The notes below the pieces were generated by a model. The model searched no databases. It saw only the letters and a program-made list of their open reading frames with translations, and was not told the DNA's origin. Positions 42,467-52,584 of a stretch of DNA of 54,568 nucleotides are shown here, piece after piece (position 1 is the stretch's first letter; the number at the start of each line of letters is the position of its first letter). Source of the stretch: Fragilaria crotonensis (taxonomy: Eukaryota; Bacillariophyta; Fragilariophyceae; Fragilariales; Fragilariaceae); NCBI GenBank assembly GCA_022925895.1, contig JAKSYS010000414.1, forward strand, positions 1 to 54,568, in the 5' to 3' direction. Both the position numbers and the translations under genes were made by a program.

Positions 42467-45400
42467 ATGGAGGACCCTCACCCCACGAACCAGCACCTGC
42501 AGCTTCAAGAGATTGTTCGTGTTGGACATGAAAAGTTTCCAGCAAGACAGGAAGTGTACTGGGAAAATAAGGACACTCTCAAGAAAGCAGTGCAGGATGA
42601 GCTTGCTACCCGATTTGGCTTCACAATTGCTGAAAATGGCAATTCTTTCCTTTGTGGTCGAGGCATGAATCCTAAGCACAGCACCCCTGCATACAAGAAA
42701 ATGAAGTTGGCTGATGCTGTGGAACATTCCATTGAAGGCGGGAAGAAGACACGAAATGTTAACAGCATTAGGTGTGGATGCACTTTCCGCATTCAGTACA
42801 CCAAAGCCAGTGCCAAGATACCATTGGCACCGCCAGAGGCTGTCAGGATCACAAACGCTTCATTTCTGCACACCCACGGTTGCCAACCAAGTGTCGCTCA
42901 AGTACAGGTGATGAGAAAGAGGAATGGCCACTTCACAGTTCAAGTTTCCAAGCAGAAGATGTGGGACATCATTCAACTGCTTAACGCAGGACATGTGCCT
43001 TCTCGCCTTCTGCGATACATGCTGCAGCAAGTATTACCCCAGTCTGTGGTGTTCGATTCTCAGTTGCTTACAAATTTTAGGCTCAAAGCCAAGAGGCTAG
43101 GGCCCACATGTGCTATGGAATCCATAGATACCTCTCCTGCTGCGTTAGAGCTCAGCAATTCTAATTTCACAGATTCTGATGATACTCCCTTTCTTGACCT
43201 TGCCACCAAACATGCGCGTGAAATCCTTCAAGAGGCACTATCTTCTGATGAAAACAAGTGGAAGGTTCAAGTGTACATGGAGAAACTTGCATCGAAAGAT
43301 GTGGGCTTCTCATATAGCATTGCCAGAGCGGCAGATGGGTCACCCACAGGTGTTGTGTGGATGACACCTGCAATGCGAGCTGCCTTTGAGGCATATGGTG
43401 AGTGCCTTTTCTTGGATGCCATGAAACGTCAACAGAATTCTCTGCACTGGCCATACATAGCAATCGTTGTGCTTGATGGTGACAAGAAGATTTTTGTGGC
43501 TTGCGAGTCCATTTCATGTGCTGAACGAATTGAAACATACGCATGGATTTGCAACTTTGTATTCACCCATGCACCACGAAGACCACGTAAGGACGTGCTC
43601 ATGATTTTCTCAGATTGTTTTGTGACCAGTGCGTTGTTACAGTCCCTTGGTATCGAAGATACTTGCAACCTTGGCTGGGATGCTTACCATCTATTTCGAG
43701 AGGACTGGCCATCCTACTTTGGCAATGCTCTGTGGCCCGTTGTAAAGGACTCGATGTCAAAGATGCTCTTTGGTGAAACCGAGGTGCAGTACCATGATGG
43801 TTTTAACTCTGCCATTGCATTAATGCGTAATCAGGATTGCAAGTACAATGAGTATTTACAAAGATGGCATCGGAATCGAGACAAGTTTGCCAAGCATATT
43901 GTGTCACATCAGGCAGGATCTCTTCGGAGACACGGATCATCACATGCAGAGCAGAATCATTCAAGCTTCGTCCAAAGAATTGGGCCAGTTTGTTTGGATG
44001 ACCCTGCCACCGCCATTAGTACCATTCTCCGTCGACATGCTGACATCTCATCAGAGAGAAATCATTCAATATCGAAGTATCACCTCTCAGTAGCAAGCAT
44101 TGTCCAACAATCGAAAATGGATGCGCATGATATCAATGCCATCAACTTTTTATCCAGCTGGGGTTTTGAGCTATGGCAGGAGATGAGAAGCGAGGCACAT
44201 AACTACCAGGTTGAGCACATCAGTGATGATGTTATCCATGTATGTCGCATAGAAGTATGCAACCCCAAGCCAAGGATTTTTTCAACTAGTAATGGAACGC
44301 GATGTGATTGCCGACACAGGGTTGCCCTTCGCATACAATGCCCCCATGAAACAGCCTTGGCCAATGGAGAGTTTCTACCGCACTTGTGGAATGAGCTGCG
44401 ATGGCAACAGCGACCAAAGCTTATGCTATCCAATGACTCCCAACTCTGCAGGACAGAAGGCGACGACATTGAAGTACAAGAATATGCTTCCAATCAGGAA
44501 ACCCACCAAGATGATGTTTCACTAGATAGTGATTGCAATTCCATTGACACGCCATTACCACAAACTTTCCCGGATGACAGCATTCCAACAACTCAACAAG
44601 ATGCTTTCACGCTTATGGAAGGGACAACTCAGGACGATGACAGCAGTGGAGTTGGGGCCAGGGACGAGTCAATTGTATGCCAGTCCCAACTTCACGTCAC
44701 CAATGACGTTGTTGTCCTGGCGGCTCAGTCCAGCTCGACCATCACATATGCGATGCTCAAGAGAGTTGCCTGTGAGCTTGTTGAAGTTGCCATGAAGCAG
44801 AATGATGCATCCAAGAAGGTTTCTGTGTGTGGAATGATCCTGCGGGTAACAAATTTGCTCAAAGGGAATGACTCACTGGGTACAGCTACATTCAATGAAG
44901 CCATCGAGCAGTATCTTCATTCATTTTCTGCAGGCACACCCAACCTCTTTCCAGGAAGGAATGTTCCCGACCATCACAGAACACAAGCACCTGCATCGGT
45001 TCCTTGCAATGGACGTCCAACAACAAATCGACTCAGGTCACGAACAGAAACGTTCCGTCTTCCTAAAACTGGTGCATCAAAACGTAGGTCGTGTGGCTTC
45101 TGCCTTGAAGATGGTCATACAGTCAACCAGTGCACCTTGATGGCACATCGAGGAAAACTTGTACCTCACTGTGACAAGGACCAATTCTGCTATGGCATTT
45201 TAGAAACGTTCGCAGTGAAGCAGCTCAACCATCGTTTACACCCAAGCCCAAGTATCTTCTCACATCTTGTTGGTGCAGCACACATCTCCATCACAGACCT
45301 CTACGCCATGTCAAGAGGTGCAAATGCAGTTGTTGTCAATAAGAAAAAGAATCGAGAGATTGGAATTAAGCAAGTCATTGCCAAGGTAACACTTTGGGAG

Positions 45401-45553
45401 GGTGGAAACCCTCTTGACATCGATTCACAGCTGTCTGCAAATGACTTTTATGCCCTTACATCAGTGATGTCATGGATAGCCAAGTCACCAAGTAAGAAGC
45501 GAGTCTTTCATAATTTGACCAACCTCAGCGAAGTTGATGACTTTGAATATTAA
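42467..45553 (+). CDS. MULE transposase with FAR1/WRKY-GCM1-type DNA-binding domain, DDE core, SWIM finger and zinc knuckle
   Basis: About 1,028 residues from the first ATG (the open frame extends to a TTG at 42452). Near the N-terminus FLCGRG, then SIRCGCTFRIQYT and FLHTHGC (residues about 65-140) form the Cys-Cys-His-His group of FAR1/GCM1-type DNA-binding domains. The DDE/RNase H-fold core starts at VVWMTPAMRAAFEAYG, with ECLFLDAMKRQ (first Asp, about 315), LMIFSDCFVTSALLQSLG (second Asp, about 380) and an acidic helix downstream. A SWIM zinc finger follows (CDCRHRVALRIQCPHE, about 612-627), then a long acidic low-complexity region and a C-terminal knuckle CGFCLEDGHTVNQC (about 875). Domain order matches FAR1/MuDR-type transposases. 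No frame break in 3.1 kb, unlike most host genes here, which implies recent selection or youth. Confidence 0.93.
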   Translation: MEDPHPTNQHLQLQEIVRVGHEKFPARQEVYWENKDTLKKAVQDELATRFGFTIAENGNSFLCGRGMNPKHSTPAYKKMKLADAVEHSIEGGKKTRNVNSIRCGCTFRIQYTKASAKIPLAPPEAVRITNASFLHTHGCQPSVAQVQVMRKRNGHFTVQVSKQKMWDIIQLLNAGHVPSRLLRYMLQQVLPQSVVFDSQLLTNFRLKAKRLGPTCAMESIDTSPAALELSNSNFTDSDDTPFLDLATKHAREILQEALSSDENKWKVQVYMEKLASKDVGFSYSIARAADGSPTGVVWMTPAMRAAFEAYGECLFLDAMKRQQNSLHWPYIAIVVLDGDKKIFVACESISCAERIETYAWICNFVFTHAPRRPRKDVLMIFSDCFVTSALLQSLGIEDTCNLGWDAYHLFREDWPSYFGNALWPVVKDSMSKMLFGETEVQYHDGFNSAIALMRNQDCKYNEYLQRWHRNRDKFAKHIVSHQAGSLRRHGSSHAEQNHSSFVQRIGPVCLDDPATAISTILRRHADISSERNHSISKYHLSVASIVQQSKMDAHDINAINFLSSWGFELWQEMRSEAHNYQVEHISDDVIHVCRIEVCNPKPRIFSTSNGTRCDCRHRVALRIQCPHETALANGEFLPHLWNELRWQQRPKLMLSNDSQLCRTEGDDIEVQEYASNQETHQDDVSLDSDCNSIDTPLPQTFPDDSIPTTQQDAFTLMEGTTQDDDSSGVGARDESIVCQSQLHVTNDVVVLAAQSSSTITYAMLKRVACELVEVAMKQNDASKKVSVCGMILRVTNLLKGNDSLGTATFNEAIEQYLHSFSAGTPNLFPGRNVPDHHRTQAPASVPCNGRPTTNRLRSRTETFRLPKTGASKRRSCGFCLEDGHTVNQCTLMAHRGKLVPHCDKDQFCYGILETFAVKQLNHRLHPSPSIFSHLVGAAHISITDLYAMSRGANAVVVNKKKNREIGIKQVIAKVTLWEGGNPLDIDSQLSANDFYALTSVMSWIAKSPSKKRVFHNLTNLSEVDDFEY

Positions 45554-45613
45554 TATGTAACCGATTAACAGTGATGTCATAGTCATTGCTTTACTATGAC
45601 ATTTCTGTATTCC
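45554..45613. terminator. convergent intergenic gap inside MULE
   Basis: Only about 60 bp separate the stop codons of the two convergent MULE genes, so their 3' ends probably overlap. An inverted pair TGTCATAGTCA / CATAGTAAAGCAATGACTATGACA lies at about 45572-45602 and could form a hairpin. Confidence 0.4.
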
Positions 45614-46448
45614 TCAGACTCTCTTGCAATTGGCTTGAGCACAGATGTCACCTTTGTCTTGAAAGCAAGTCATTGATGACATCCCCAGGGATACATCATC
45701 GATGTTATCGATAACATCCTCCAGGGATATATTGTTGTCGTTGGATAGTTCCACAACCATTCCCATGTCCTTGTCCTCCATACCATCATCGTCTTTGTTT
45801 TCTCCATCAAAGCTGCCATCGTCAACCCACGATTCATTGTCTTCTTCTTCTCGAAGAGGCCCTTCACCAACCCCAACGACATCCTGCTGGTGTTCTTGTC
45901 CAACAACATCTGCAGCAGGTACCTCATTGACTTTTTGTTGTTGTTGTTGTTGTTGTTGTTGTTGCTGTTGCTGTTGCTGTTGCGCAAGCTCATGTGCTCT
46001 TTGTCGTGCGATGCGTGCACCATACCTCACAATAGAATTTTGGCAGCAAAAATGTCCCATATACATGTTCTGATTCATGAGGACGGTTCATTAAGGACGT
46101 ACAGTGCCGTATCAACCTGCCATCCCAACTTATCAGGACACCATGTGTTAGTTGAATAGCCAAACCATTGTAAGTCTTGTGGCCGTCACCATTACGCCGT
46201 CCGTACACATTTGGCAAGACAAAGTACCAGTCCTTTGTAGTTCCTGGTGAATCCTCCGTCCATATACTAAAACCTTGAGAAGCATCGTTTACGTCATAGT
46301 GAGAGGAGTTGGAAAGATCAACACTAACATCCATTGTATGTGTAACACGACAAAAATGGCCATCACCATTCATACCACCCTCAGGAGGTGGGATACCACC
46401 ATCCTCTTCCATATCCTGCATGTTGGGTAGACAACCTAATCCAAACAC
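45614..46448 (-). CDS. second MULE-encoded protein with poly-Gln tract, frame-broken
   Basis: Convergent to the transposase. The upstream part (46448 to about 46060) has WYFVLPNVYG, GLAIQLTHGVLISWDGRLIRHCTSL and HVYGTF. The downstream part, in another frame, has SIVRYGARIARQRAHELAQQ, a run of 16 or more Gln, and an acidic tail (EEEDNESWVDDGSFDGENKDDDG). The conserved order VYGTF-AAK-IVRYG, which I recall from proteins in diatom genomes, spans both, so they are one gene with two or three single-base shifts at about 46040-46070, near T5 and A4 runs. Not a known transposase part; accessory ORFs of MULEs are common but this one is not assignable to a named family. Confidence 0.6.
45935..45982. 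repeat. (TTG)n / (CTG)n trinucleotide tract
   Basis: About 16 units of TTG grading into CTG-TTG; it encodes the poly-Gln tract on the minus strand. Confidence 0.9.
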
Positions 46449-46993
46449 AAAGTGACCACTAATGGTGAGCCGATATGTGTTGGCAGAAAAGGTAACCGAG
46501 TTATTGTCACCACAAAGCGACCACTAATGGTGAGCCGAGATGGGGGACAGACAAGGTTTCTAGCCCAACCTTGAAACCAAAGGGAGATCCAAATATTCAC
46601 CACAACACCACTGGATGGTGAGTGTTGTATTGTCGGTTCAGGACTGTGAAAATTGAAAAACCCAATCACAGCTACTACAGTTTCACTTGTGATGGTCGCC
46701 TCCTGGGAGAAAAATTATTCCAATCGTCGCTTGCACGTCGCACTTCAATCAGCATGCAAGCTCCTAATGGGAGTCTGACAGCACGAGATGATGCTTCTTG
46801 TTTCTGGCAGCAGTCGACAGTTTGCTTCGCTCAACAAAGTAAGGCGTGGTATCCTGAGAAATTTCAATCGTCACTTGCACTTCAATGAAAGCCCCAAACA
46901 ATGGGAGTATGACAGTAGGAGTACTAGATGAGGAAGCTTGCTTTTGACGGGGAAAGTTGCCATCCACACAAGCTCCTAATGGGAGACTGACAG
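46446..46993. repeat. subterminal repeats of the MULE
   Basis: Two direct copies of GACCACTAATGGTGAGCCGA (at 46446-46473 and 46511-46538), then three dispersed variants of CTCCTAATGGGAGTCTGACAG (about 46759, 46895 and 46970). CTCCTAATGGGAG is itself a near-palindrome. Repeated motifs inside the end of a transposon are typical transposase-binding sites. Confidence 0.65.
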
Positions 46994-47580
46994 TGAAAAT
47001 GAATGAAACTTGCGAAGTGTGTTCCTCGCAGCATAAAGCAAGGCAAAATCACTTCCTGCTGGAGTGAAAAAAGAAAGAACGAACAGTGCTGTGCGTGCGC
47101 GCACTATAGGGATTAATGGGGATCAAGTTTGTATTCCCACAAGACACACATGTGGGACTACAAATTATATGCATACGCGCGTGTGAGATGCAAAACCTGT
47201 TGTATAGTTCCAGGTACCATGTACCAGGTACCTGTGCCTTGTACAAGGTACCAGGTACAACGTACTCTGCTGGTACTACCGGGCATTCCTTTTATGACAG
47301 AAGATATAAGATTCAGCATGAAGGCACAAGAACCGATTATGTGTTACCTTAATCTGTTAATGCATATTGCATGTACGCATACTTCGCAGCTGGCAGTACC
47401 TAGTCCCACTACAATACCGTGTACACATACTCGAACAACGTACAAGTAGGCGTACAAGAGTAAAAACAGGTCGTGTGAATAAGAACACACATGTATTTTT
47501 TCGAGCATGATGATTGGTGGATGATGTTGTTTGCGAGGCAATAGGACAAATGAGCATAAAAATGTACGAGATGTAATAAT
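46994..47580. other. right non-coding end of MULE, GTAC-rich
   Basis: No gene. A dense run of GGTACC and TGTACA words lies at 47210-47280, followed by AT-rich sequence up to the right TIR. Confidence 0.5.
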
Positions 47581-47636
47581 TTTATCTTCCATATAGATTT
47601 TAAATAGATCGAAATATCTAGACGTTAAGCTTTCTC
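47581..47636 (-). repeat. MULE right terminal inverted repeat
   Basis: Inverted copy of 42113-42168 with a single mismatch near the tip (CTC at the outer end). Confidence 0.93.
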
Positions 47637-47645
47637 ATCATGACG
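47637..47645. repeat. 9-bp target site duplication, right copy
   Basis: ATCATGACG, identical to 42104-42112. Confidence 0.9.
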
Positions 47646-47716
47646 GCAAGAATCTTACTCTCTGGTATCTAGCGTACTTCATACAACCCCGGCTGCTCGC
47701 TTCCACTGTCAACACC

Positions 47717-48778
47717 ATGATTGTTCGTTCGGCTCGGCAGCATTCCATCCATTTGTTAACTGCTTGTCAGGGTTCTGGTAAGAAGAAGTTGCACGATGTA
47801 TGTAGACTGTAGACACTCACATTCCACATTTCTAACGGTGGTAATCCTTGTTAAAAAGTGATCCCTGCCATTTCGTCCAAGGTTTTCGTTGCGGCATTAA
47901 TTGGACTCCTGGCGAAGCTTCTGGAGGAGGGTTTATTGGGAAACGAGCCCAACCCGCCCTACCTAGAGATCTCTTTCGTCCCTTTCACTGCGTTGGGAGT
48001 GGCAATTTCTCTCTTTCTCGGTTTTCATAACAATGCTAGCTACGATCGATGGTGGGAGGCCCGTACGTTGTGGGGTGCCCAAATTATTTCCGTCCGCAAC
48101 ATCATTCGCTTCGTCTTGGGATCACTCGTGCAAGACGAAGAGGCACCACCCACGGACGACAACCACAACAAACTCTGGCGTCACGATGTCATCCGCCTGT
48201 GCATGGCACAAACTCACGCCTTTCGAGCCCAAATGCGACCCTACTGTGTCATGGACGGAGAGAATCAAGCCAATCAAGATCGGGATCGGTTTCTGACAGA
48301 ACAAGAATTAGCTATCGTATCAGTATCGCCGAATCCAGCCAATGCGATTTTACACGAGCAGCAAAAAAAGTGGGAAGGGCTCATCGGCAGGGGCTCATTG
48401 ATACGTTTTCCATGATACAGTTGAGCAAACTCATTGATCGCCTGTGCGATATTCAGACAGCGTGCGAACGAATACAACACCGCCCTGCCATTAGCCTACT
48501 CTCTTCTGGTACATCGGACGGCAGCCATCTTTGTTGGACTCGCTCCGTTTGCAATGGTAGGTAGTATGGGGTGGTGGACGCCACTGTTCACCGCTGTTCT
48601 GGCATATACATTCTTCGGCCTTGACGAGCTGGCTCGTCAGATCCAAGAGCCATTTGGAGACGAACCGCAGTGCTTGGCACTGTCGGCCATGTGCCGTACC
48701 GTCGAGATCGATGTGAGCGAGGCGCTTGGTCTGGAAATACCTCCCAAGTTGTCGCCTTCCCTGTCAGTGCTCATGTAG
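47717..48778 (+). CDS. bestrophin-type (UPF0187/YneE-like) anion channel, two exons, two frameshifts
   Basis: Membrane anion channel family. Exon 1 (47717-47777) encodes MIVRSARQHSIHLLTACQGS. An 81-nt intron (47778-47858; GTAAGA, CTAAC branch, AAAAAG) joins it in phase to VIPAISSKVFVAALIGLLAKLL. The signature FVPFTALGVAISLFLGFHNNASYDRWWEARTLWGAQI is present by its core parts SLFLGFHNNASYDRWWEAR and LWGAQI. After KKWEGLIG the text continues in a second frame (LIDTFSMIQLSKLIDRLCDIQTACERI), then in a third (NTALPLAYSLLVHRTAAIFVG, LGMGWW-like segment, GLDELARQIQEPFG), reaching the stop at 48778. Breaks are single bases near 48390 and 48472. All family blocks are kept in order. The ATG lies only 80 bp from the MULE. 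Confidence 0.85.
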
Positions 48779-49542
48779 TTCCCTAGTTACACCGTGCTGG
48801 ATGGGTTCACCATTCTATATCGCATTGGCATGTTTGTCGATTACTGAACCAAGAGGGCGCGGTACTGAAGATCGAAGCAATTCAAGTGTATGCCCCTAAT
48901 GGAAGCGTGCTCCTGACTTCTTGAATCATCCTCGCGATACAATGAAACCTTCCAACGACTCCCCAAGTCGATTATTCTGCTTAACCCCTTCGATGATTCA
49001 TGAGCCATTGCAGGTGACCCACTATGCTTGGCTCCTAAACTAACTGACCCACTTTAGATCCTGCCAGATCGGTGTGAGCGTATGGCCTTACTCGATACGG
49101 CCCTGGTTCTTGACAATTGACGTTGACCGATATGGATCGAATTGTTCCAGACAACTTGACGTTTGCCACTGTGCTTTTGGTAGTCTGATTGCATGGCGTT
49201 GTGTTTGGCAACCAAGCACTTTTAATTAAAAGGTATGGCAGCCTTGATGCGGCTGCAACAATTATTTCAAGCAATGGATAAAGCAATAGTATTGTTATTC
49301 CCTTGCATGTATAAGCCAGTTTGAATTTTGGAGGGCATGGACACACTTTGGTTCTGTCGACGAATGAGTTGATTAGCAGCAACTTCGTGAGTTCATGAGT
49401 GGTATCAGAAACATCCGTTCTTGCGTCGACATCATGACGGCACCCTTGTTCAGATATTGAATCGAGCTCCGCAGATAATGTTACTGAGTACCGAGTACTT
49501 TTATCTTCAGCTATGTCCAATGTGTATAGAATGAATTGTAAT
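48779..49542. other. intergenic with an unassigned minus-strand frame
   Basis: A 176-codon minus frame (49565-49035) lies just beyond the 3' end of the ankyrin-type gene. It has no motif and could be 3' untranslated sequence or a further exon. GAGTACCGAGTAC lies near 49485. Confidence 0.4.
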
Positions 49543-51462
49543 TTATGATTTATAAGGTACTGCACAGGATGTGTAAGTGCAGGATCGGCAAGCGATCTGT
49601 ATGTAGAGACATTGTATTAATTGTGAATCGACGAGACCAATAAATGGGGCGCCCGTCGAAGGAGATAAAAGCAAGAATCCAGATCGGAAATTGCGGCTTG
49701 CTGGAAAGGATATAGACCTAATGGGATCCCTTCGTTCTATAGACTCGGGATGGTGTGCAAGGAGTTTACCGACAACATCCAAACGGCAAGGTGACGATGC
49801 GAGGCCCAAGGCATAATGAAGAGGCAGACGACAGGATTTGTCATAGATTTTAGTGCCCTCGGGGAAAGAATCAAGCAGCATATCCACCCAGAAATTATTC
49901 TTGATCGATTTCGAGTCAATCTTGGTGGACGAATCACTCCTTCATGATTCATCAGAGCGTAGTGCAATGGAAGACGACCTTCATCGCCTGTTTGCGTTTT
50001 CTCCTTATGCATCCAGTGAAAAAGTATCAGAAGTGGTAAGGGCAGAGTCGGGCCGCCGCTGTCGCCGGCAAGAGACGACGCAGCATGCAGAATGTATTCC
50101 CTCCGGTGATCGCGGTGGCATTGTGAGCCATCTGGACAACGAGGATGATTCGGTCTAGAAGGGCCCCGAAAAAGAATGTATCTCTGCTTCCAGTCATGAC
50201 TTGATTCACAGCCTTGTGAAGGAGATTACGATACATGCCTTCTTGACTGGGTGATTGGCAACGCAGCCCGCGTTCTTCCAAGGGGTAAAATGTTCGCCGT
50301 TCGTACAATCCGCCTCCACCTTCAATGTGCCTCATCCACTCCAAATCGACAGCCGTATATCCGGAATAATTTGTGGACCATAAGAGAGGGTGAGGGCCTT
50401 CTTCTGGCATTGGGACAACTTCTAGCGACTTTGTGAGTATCAACGTTAGTATAGGCATGGGCGATCCACAGGCGCAAGCGACGTGAAGAGGGGAGATCTC
50501 CAAACACATTGCGACGAGATAGCATGCCGCGGCTCTCTTTGGCTTCCAGCAGGAGCTGAATGAGCGGAAGTTGATCTCCAAAATTTCGCAGGGCAACATG
50601 CAGTACGCTGCACCCTGATGATTTGGAAACGTCGTTAATCCGAGTAGGATTCTTAAGAAGAAGATGCTTGGTACATTCGATAATAGCAGTGACAGTGGTC
50701 GTTTCTTTCCAAGTTCCATATCCAGGACTTCTTGACAATGATAGCAGGCGAATGATCGGGGATGCTGTACGCGACTGGTTCTCAACGACATCAACGTAGC
50801 AACGAAAGAGTTTTACATTCAATTCGCAGGGGTCTAGATGTAGTCTCATTACCAGATGATCAATCGGAGTCAGTCCGCTTGTGTCATACATGGAAACAGC
50901 GAAGAAGTCTTCGTCAACTTCTAGAAGAGCACGCAAGTGTTCGACTTGGCAGTTGGGAGAATGAATTAAATCTCGCAGAGGGTTGCACCCTTTAACTTTG
51001 GTGAGACGTGACGAGCTGTTGTGGAGAGGCCTTCAGAAGCGCGCGCATCAGATTCAATTTGACATCACTTGACGCTGCAGAGGCGCACACAATCCCTAAT
51101 GCGGTTTGTTCGTAGAGATTAGATTTTCCTGCTGTGTCCTCCTTAATTGATGCAAGGCTCCGATCCCGTTTCCAGGGATGACCTGAAGTGTCGTCCCCTG
51201 ATTTCTTCACGGCGATGGGGACAGCCTCATGGGCATGCGTTTCACATCGCAACAAGACTTGGTCCCACTTATCCTGTCGACAGAGCGAAAGAAGTAGCGG
51301 TTCTGGCGGTGGGACGGGAGCGTCAAAGCTTCTCCGCTTCACCGGCTGCCTGCTTTGGGTGATATGTCGAACCCTGTGGCCGTTCTCGTTCACCACAATC
51401 GGATGAGGAATGAATGGGATGAAAGTTGGGCGACGTAGATCATTCATATCGGACCATTCCAT
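49543..51462 (-). CDS. ankyrin-repeat-like protein broken by several frameshifts
   Basis: Protein-interaction repeats on the minus strand. It starts MEWSDMNDLRRPTF; the first block ends in QTALGIVCASAASSDVKLNLMRALLKASP. A single-base shift near 51005 leads to GCNPLRDLIHSPNC and HLRALLEVDEDFFAVSMYDTSGLTPIDHLV. Further ankyrin-type lines appear in successive frames: CSVLHVALRN and PLIQLLLEAK, then SPLHVACACGSPMPIL, then NLLHKAVNQV, GRLPLHYALM and RLPLHYALGLASSP. The repeat helices (LPLHYAL, LLL..P) are recognisable but diverged. At least four frame changes are needed to read it as one protein; introns could explain some. Diatoms carry many such ankyrin genes. The 3' end is uncertain. Confidence 0.6.
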
Positions 51463-52584
51463 AAAGCGAATGTGAATTGATGTGTCGCGGCCTTACGGGA
51501 AGATCGAAAAAAGAAAGCAGCAAGGGGCTTGGAATGTGTTTGTGGATCTTCTCGAATATAGTGGAATCAAAATGCAGAACATTTTTATGTCCATACATAG
51601 CAACATATCGAGCATCAATCACAAAAACTCATGCGCTCATGAGAGATCGCATGCGTTGAAAATTTTAGTAGGTTCGCCAAAGGAAGATTCTTGGGGTGAT
51701 TTCAGCGATACCAAAACGAAACCCCTAACTCTAACCATTCGTTGGTGCTGGGAAGCATGTGACGTGTGAGGTTTGACGGTTTGACACAGTGACACAGTAG
51801 AGCATACACATACTACATACTATGCATTATGCATTATGCATTATGCATTATGCATTATGCATTATGCATTGATTATGCATTATGCATCATACATGTACTC
51901 TATTGGCTAGGTGTACTCGAGCGACCATTTCCTAGAGCTCAAGTCTTACGAAATGGCCTTGTCTCTTCTACTAGAGAAGACAATAGCTAGCTAGAATATA
52001 CAGGCAGTAGATCATGAGACCTCATCTCGTACTCCGAACCAGCGTTCAAAATACCAGGTAGACACCTATAAATCAACAACACTTCAAGAGTACCTTGTAC
52101 CCCGAGAGGATGTTGCCTTCTTGATTACGGATATTTCGAAACGTGCATAAGCAATGTTAGCAAAGAGCAAACGTGGTCTCGGGCCGATTTTTACACCGGA
52201 GGCGGTCATAGTATACCGGTGCAACTTCTAATGCAGATATCTCAGAATTGATCCAGAGTGGTCATGGGGGAAACGACCTGCGCCCCGTCAATGAATCTGC
52301 CAATAACAACGATGATGGCAACTTAAAACTGGGTTGAATATGAAAAATGGAAGCTCATGTTCCGTTGCAGCTAATGTTGGCAGAAGTGAACGCAAAGCAA
52401 GAGGATATGGTAGTGAGAGTACGACCTCCAAGAAATCAAGAGACAACAAACCCAAGAAATGCGAGGATACGGCGACCGAGTTGTGGACCACTCGCAAGGC
52501 AAGGAAGAGACCCTGCTCTTGACCAAAGCAAAGCGCTGCCTTTGTAGGGGTCCAGCTGATCGCACGTCAACAAAGGATTCGCGG
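51463..52584. other. intergenic region with a tandem heptamer
   Basis: Over 1.1 kb without a supported gene, containing the 7-bp tandem array at 51821-51889. It lies upstream of the ankyrin gene and downstream of the basic Ser/Lys-rich gene. No other structure recognised. Confidence 0.5.
51821..51889. repeat. tandem TATGCAT heptamer array
   Basis: About seven head-to-tail TATGCAT units, a GAT interruption near 51871, then two more units. TATGCAT contains the palindrome ATGCAT. Confidence 0.9.

Larger units (their letters stand above)
42113..47636 (+). mobile_element. complete Mutator-like element (MULE)
   Basis: 5524 bp, bounded by 56-bp terminal inverted repeats (42113-42168 and 47581-47636) that differ only at the third base, GAT versus GAG, followed by AAAGCTTAACGTCTAG on both. 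A perfect 9-bp target duplication flanks it, the length expected for MULEs. It encodes a full-length transposase on the plus strand and a second, convergent coding region on the minus strand near the right end. Intact TIRs, duplication and transposase suggest recent, possibly current, mobility. Confidence 0.95.

Noticed and set aside
45702-46073. Plus-strand frame with poly-Cys run opposite the MULE second gene
   Set aside because: It is the antisense shadow of the poly-Gln (TTG)n tract.
49035-49565. 176-codon minus-strand frame as an independent gene
   Set aside because: No motif and directly downstream of the ankyrin-type gene; more likely 3' untranslated or a chance frame.
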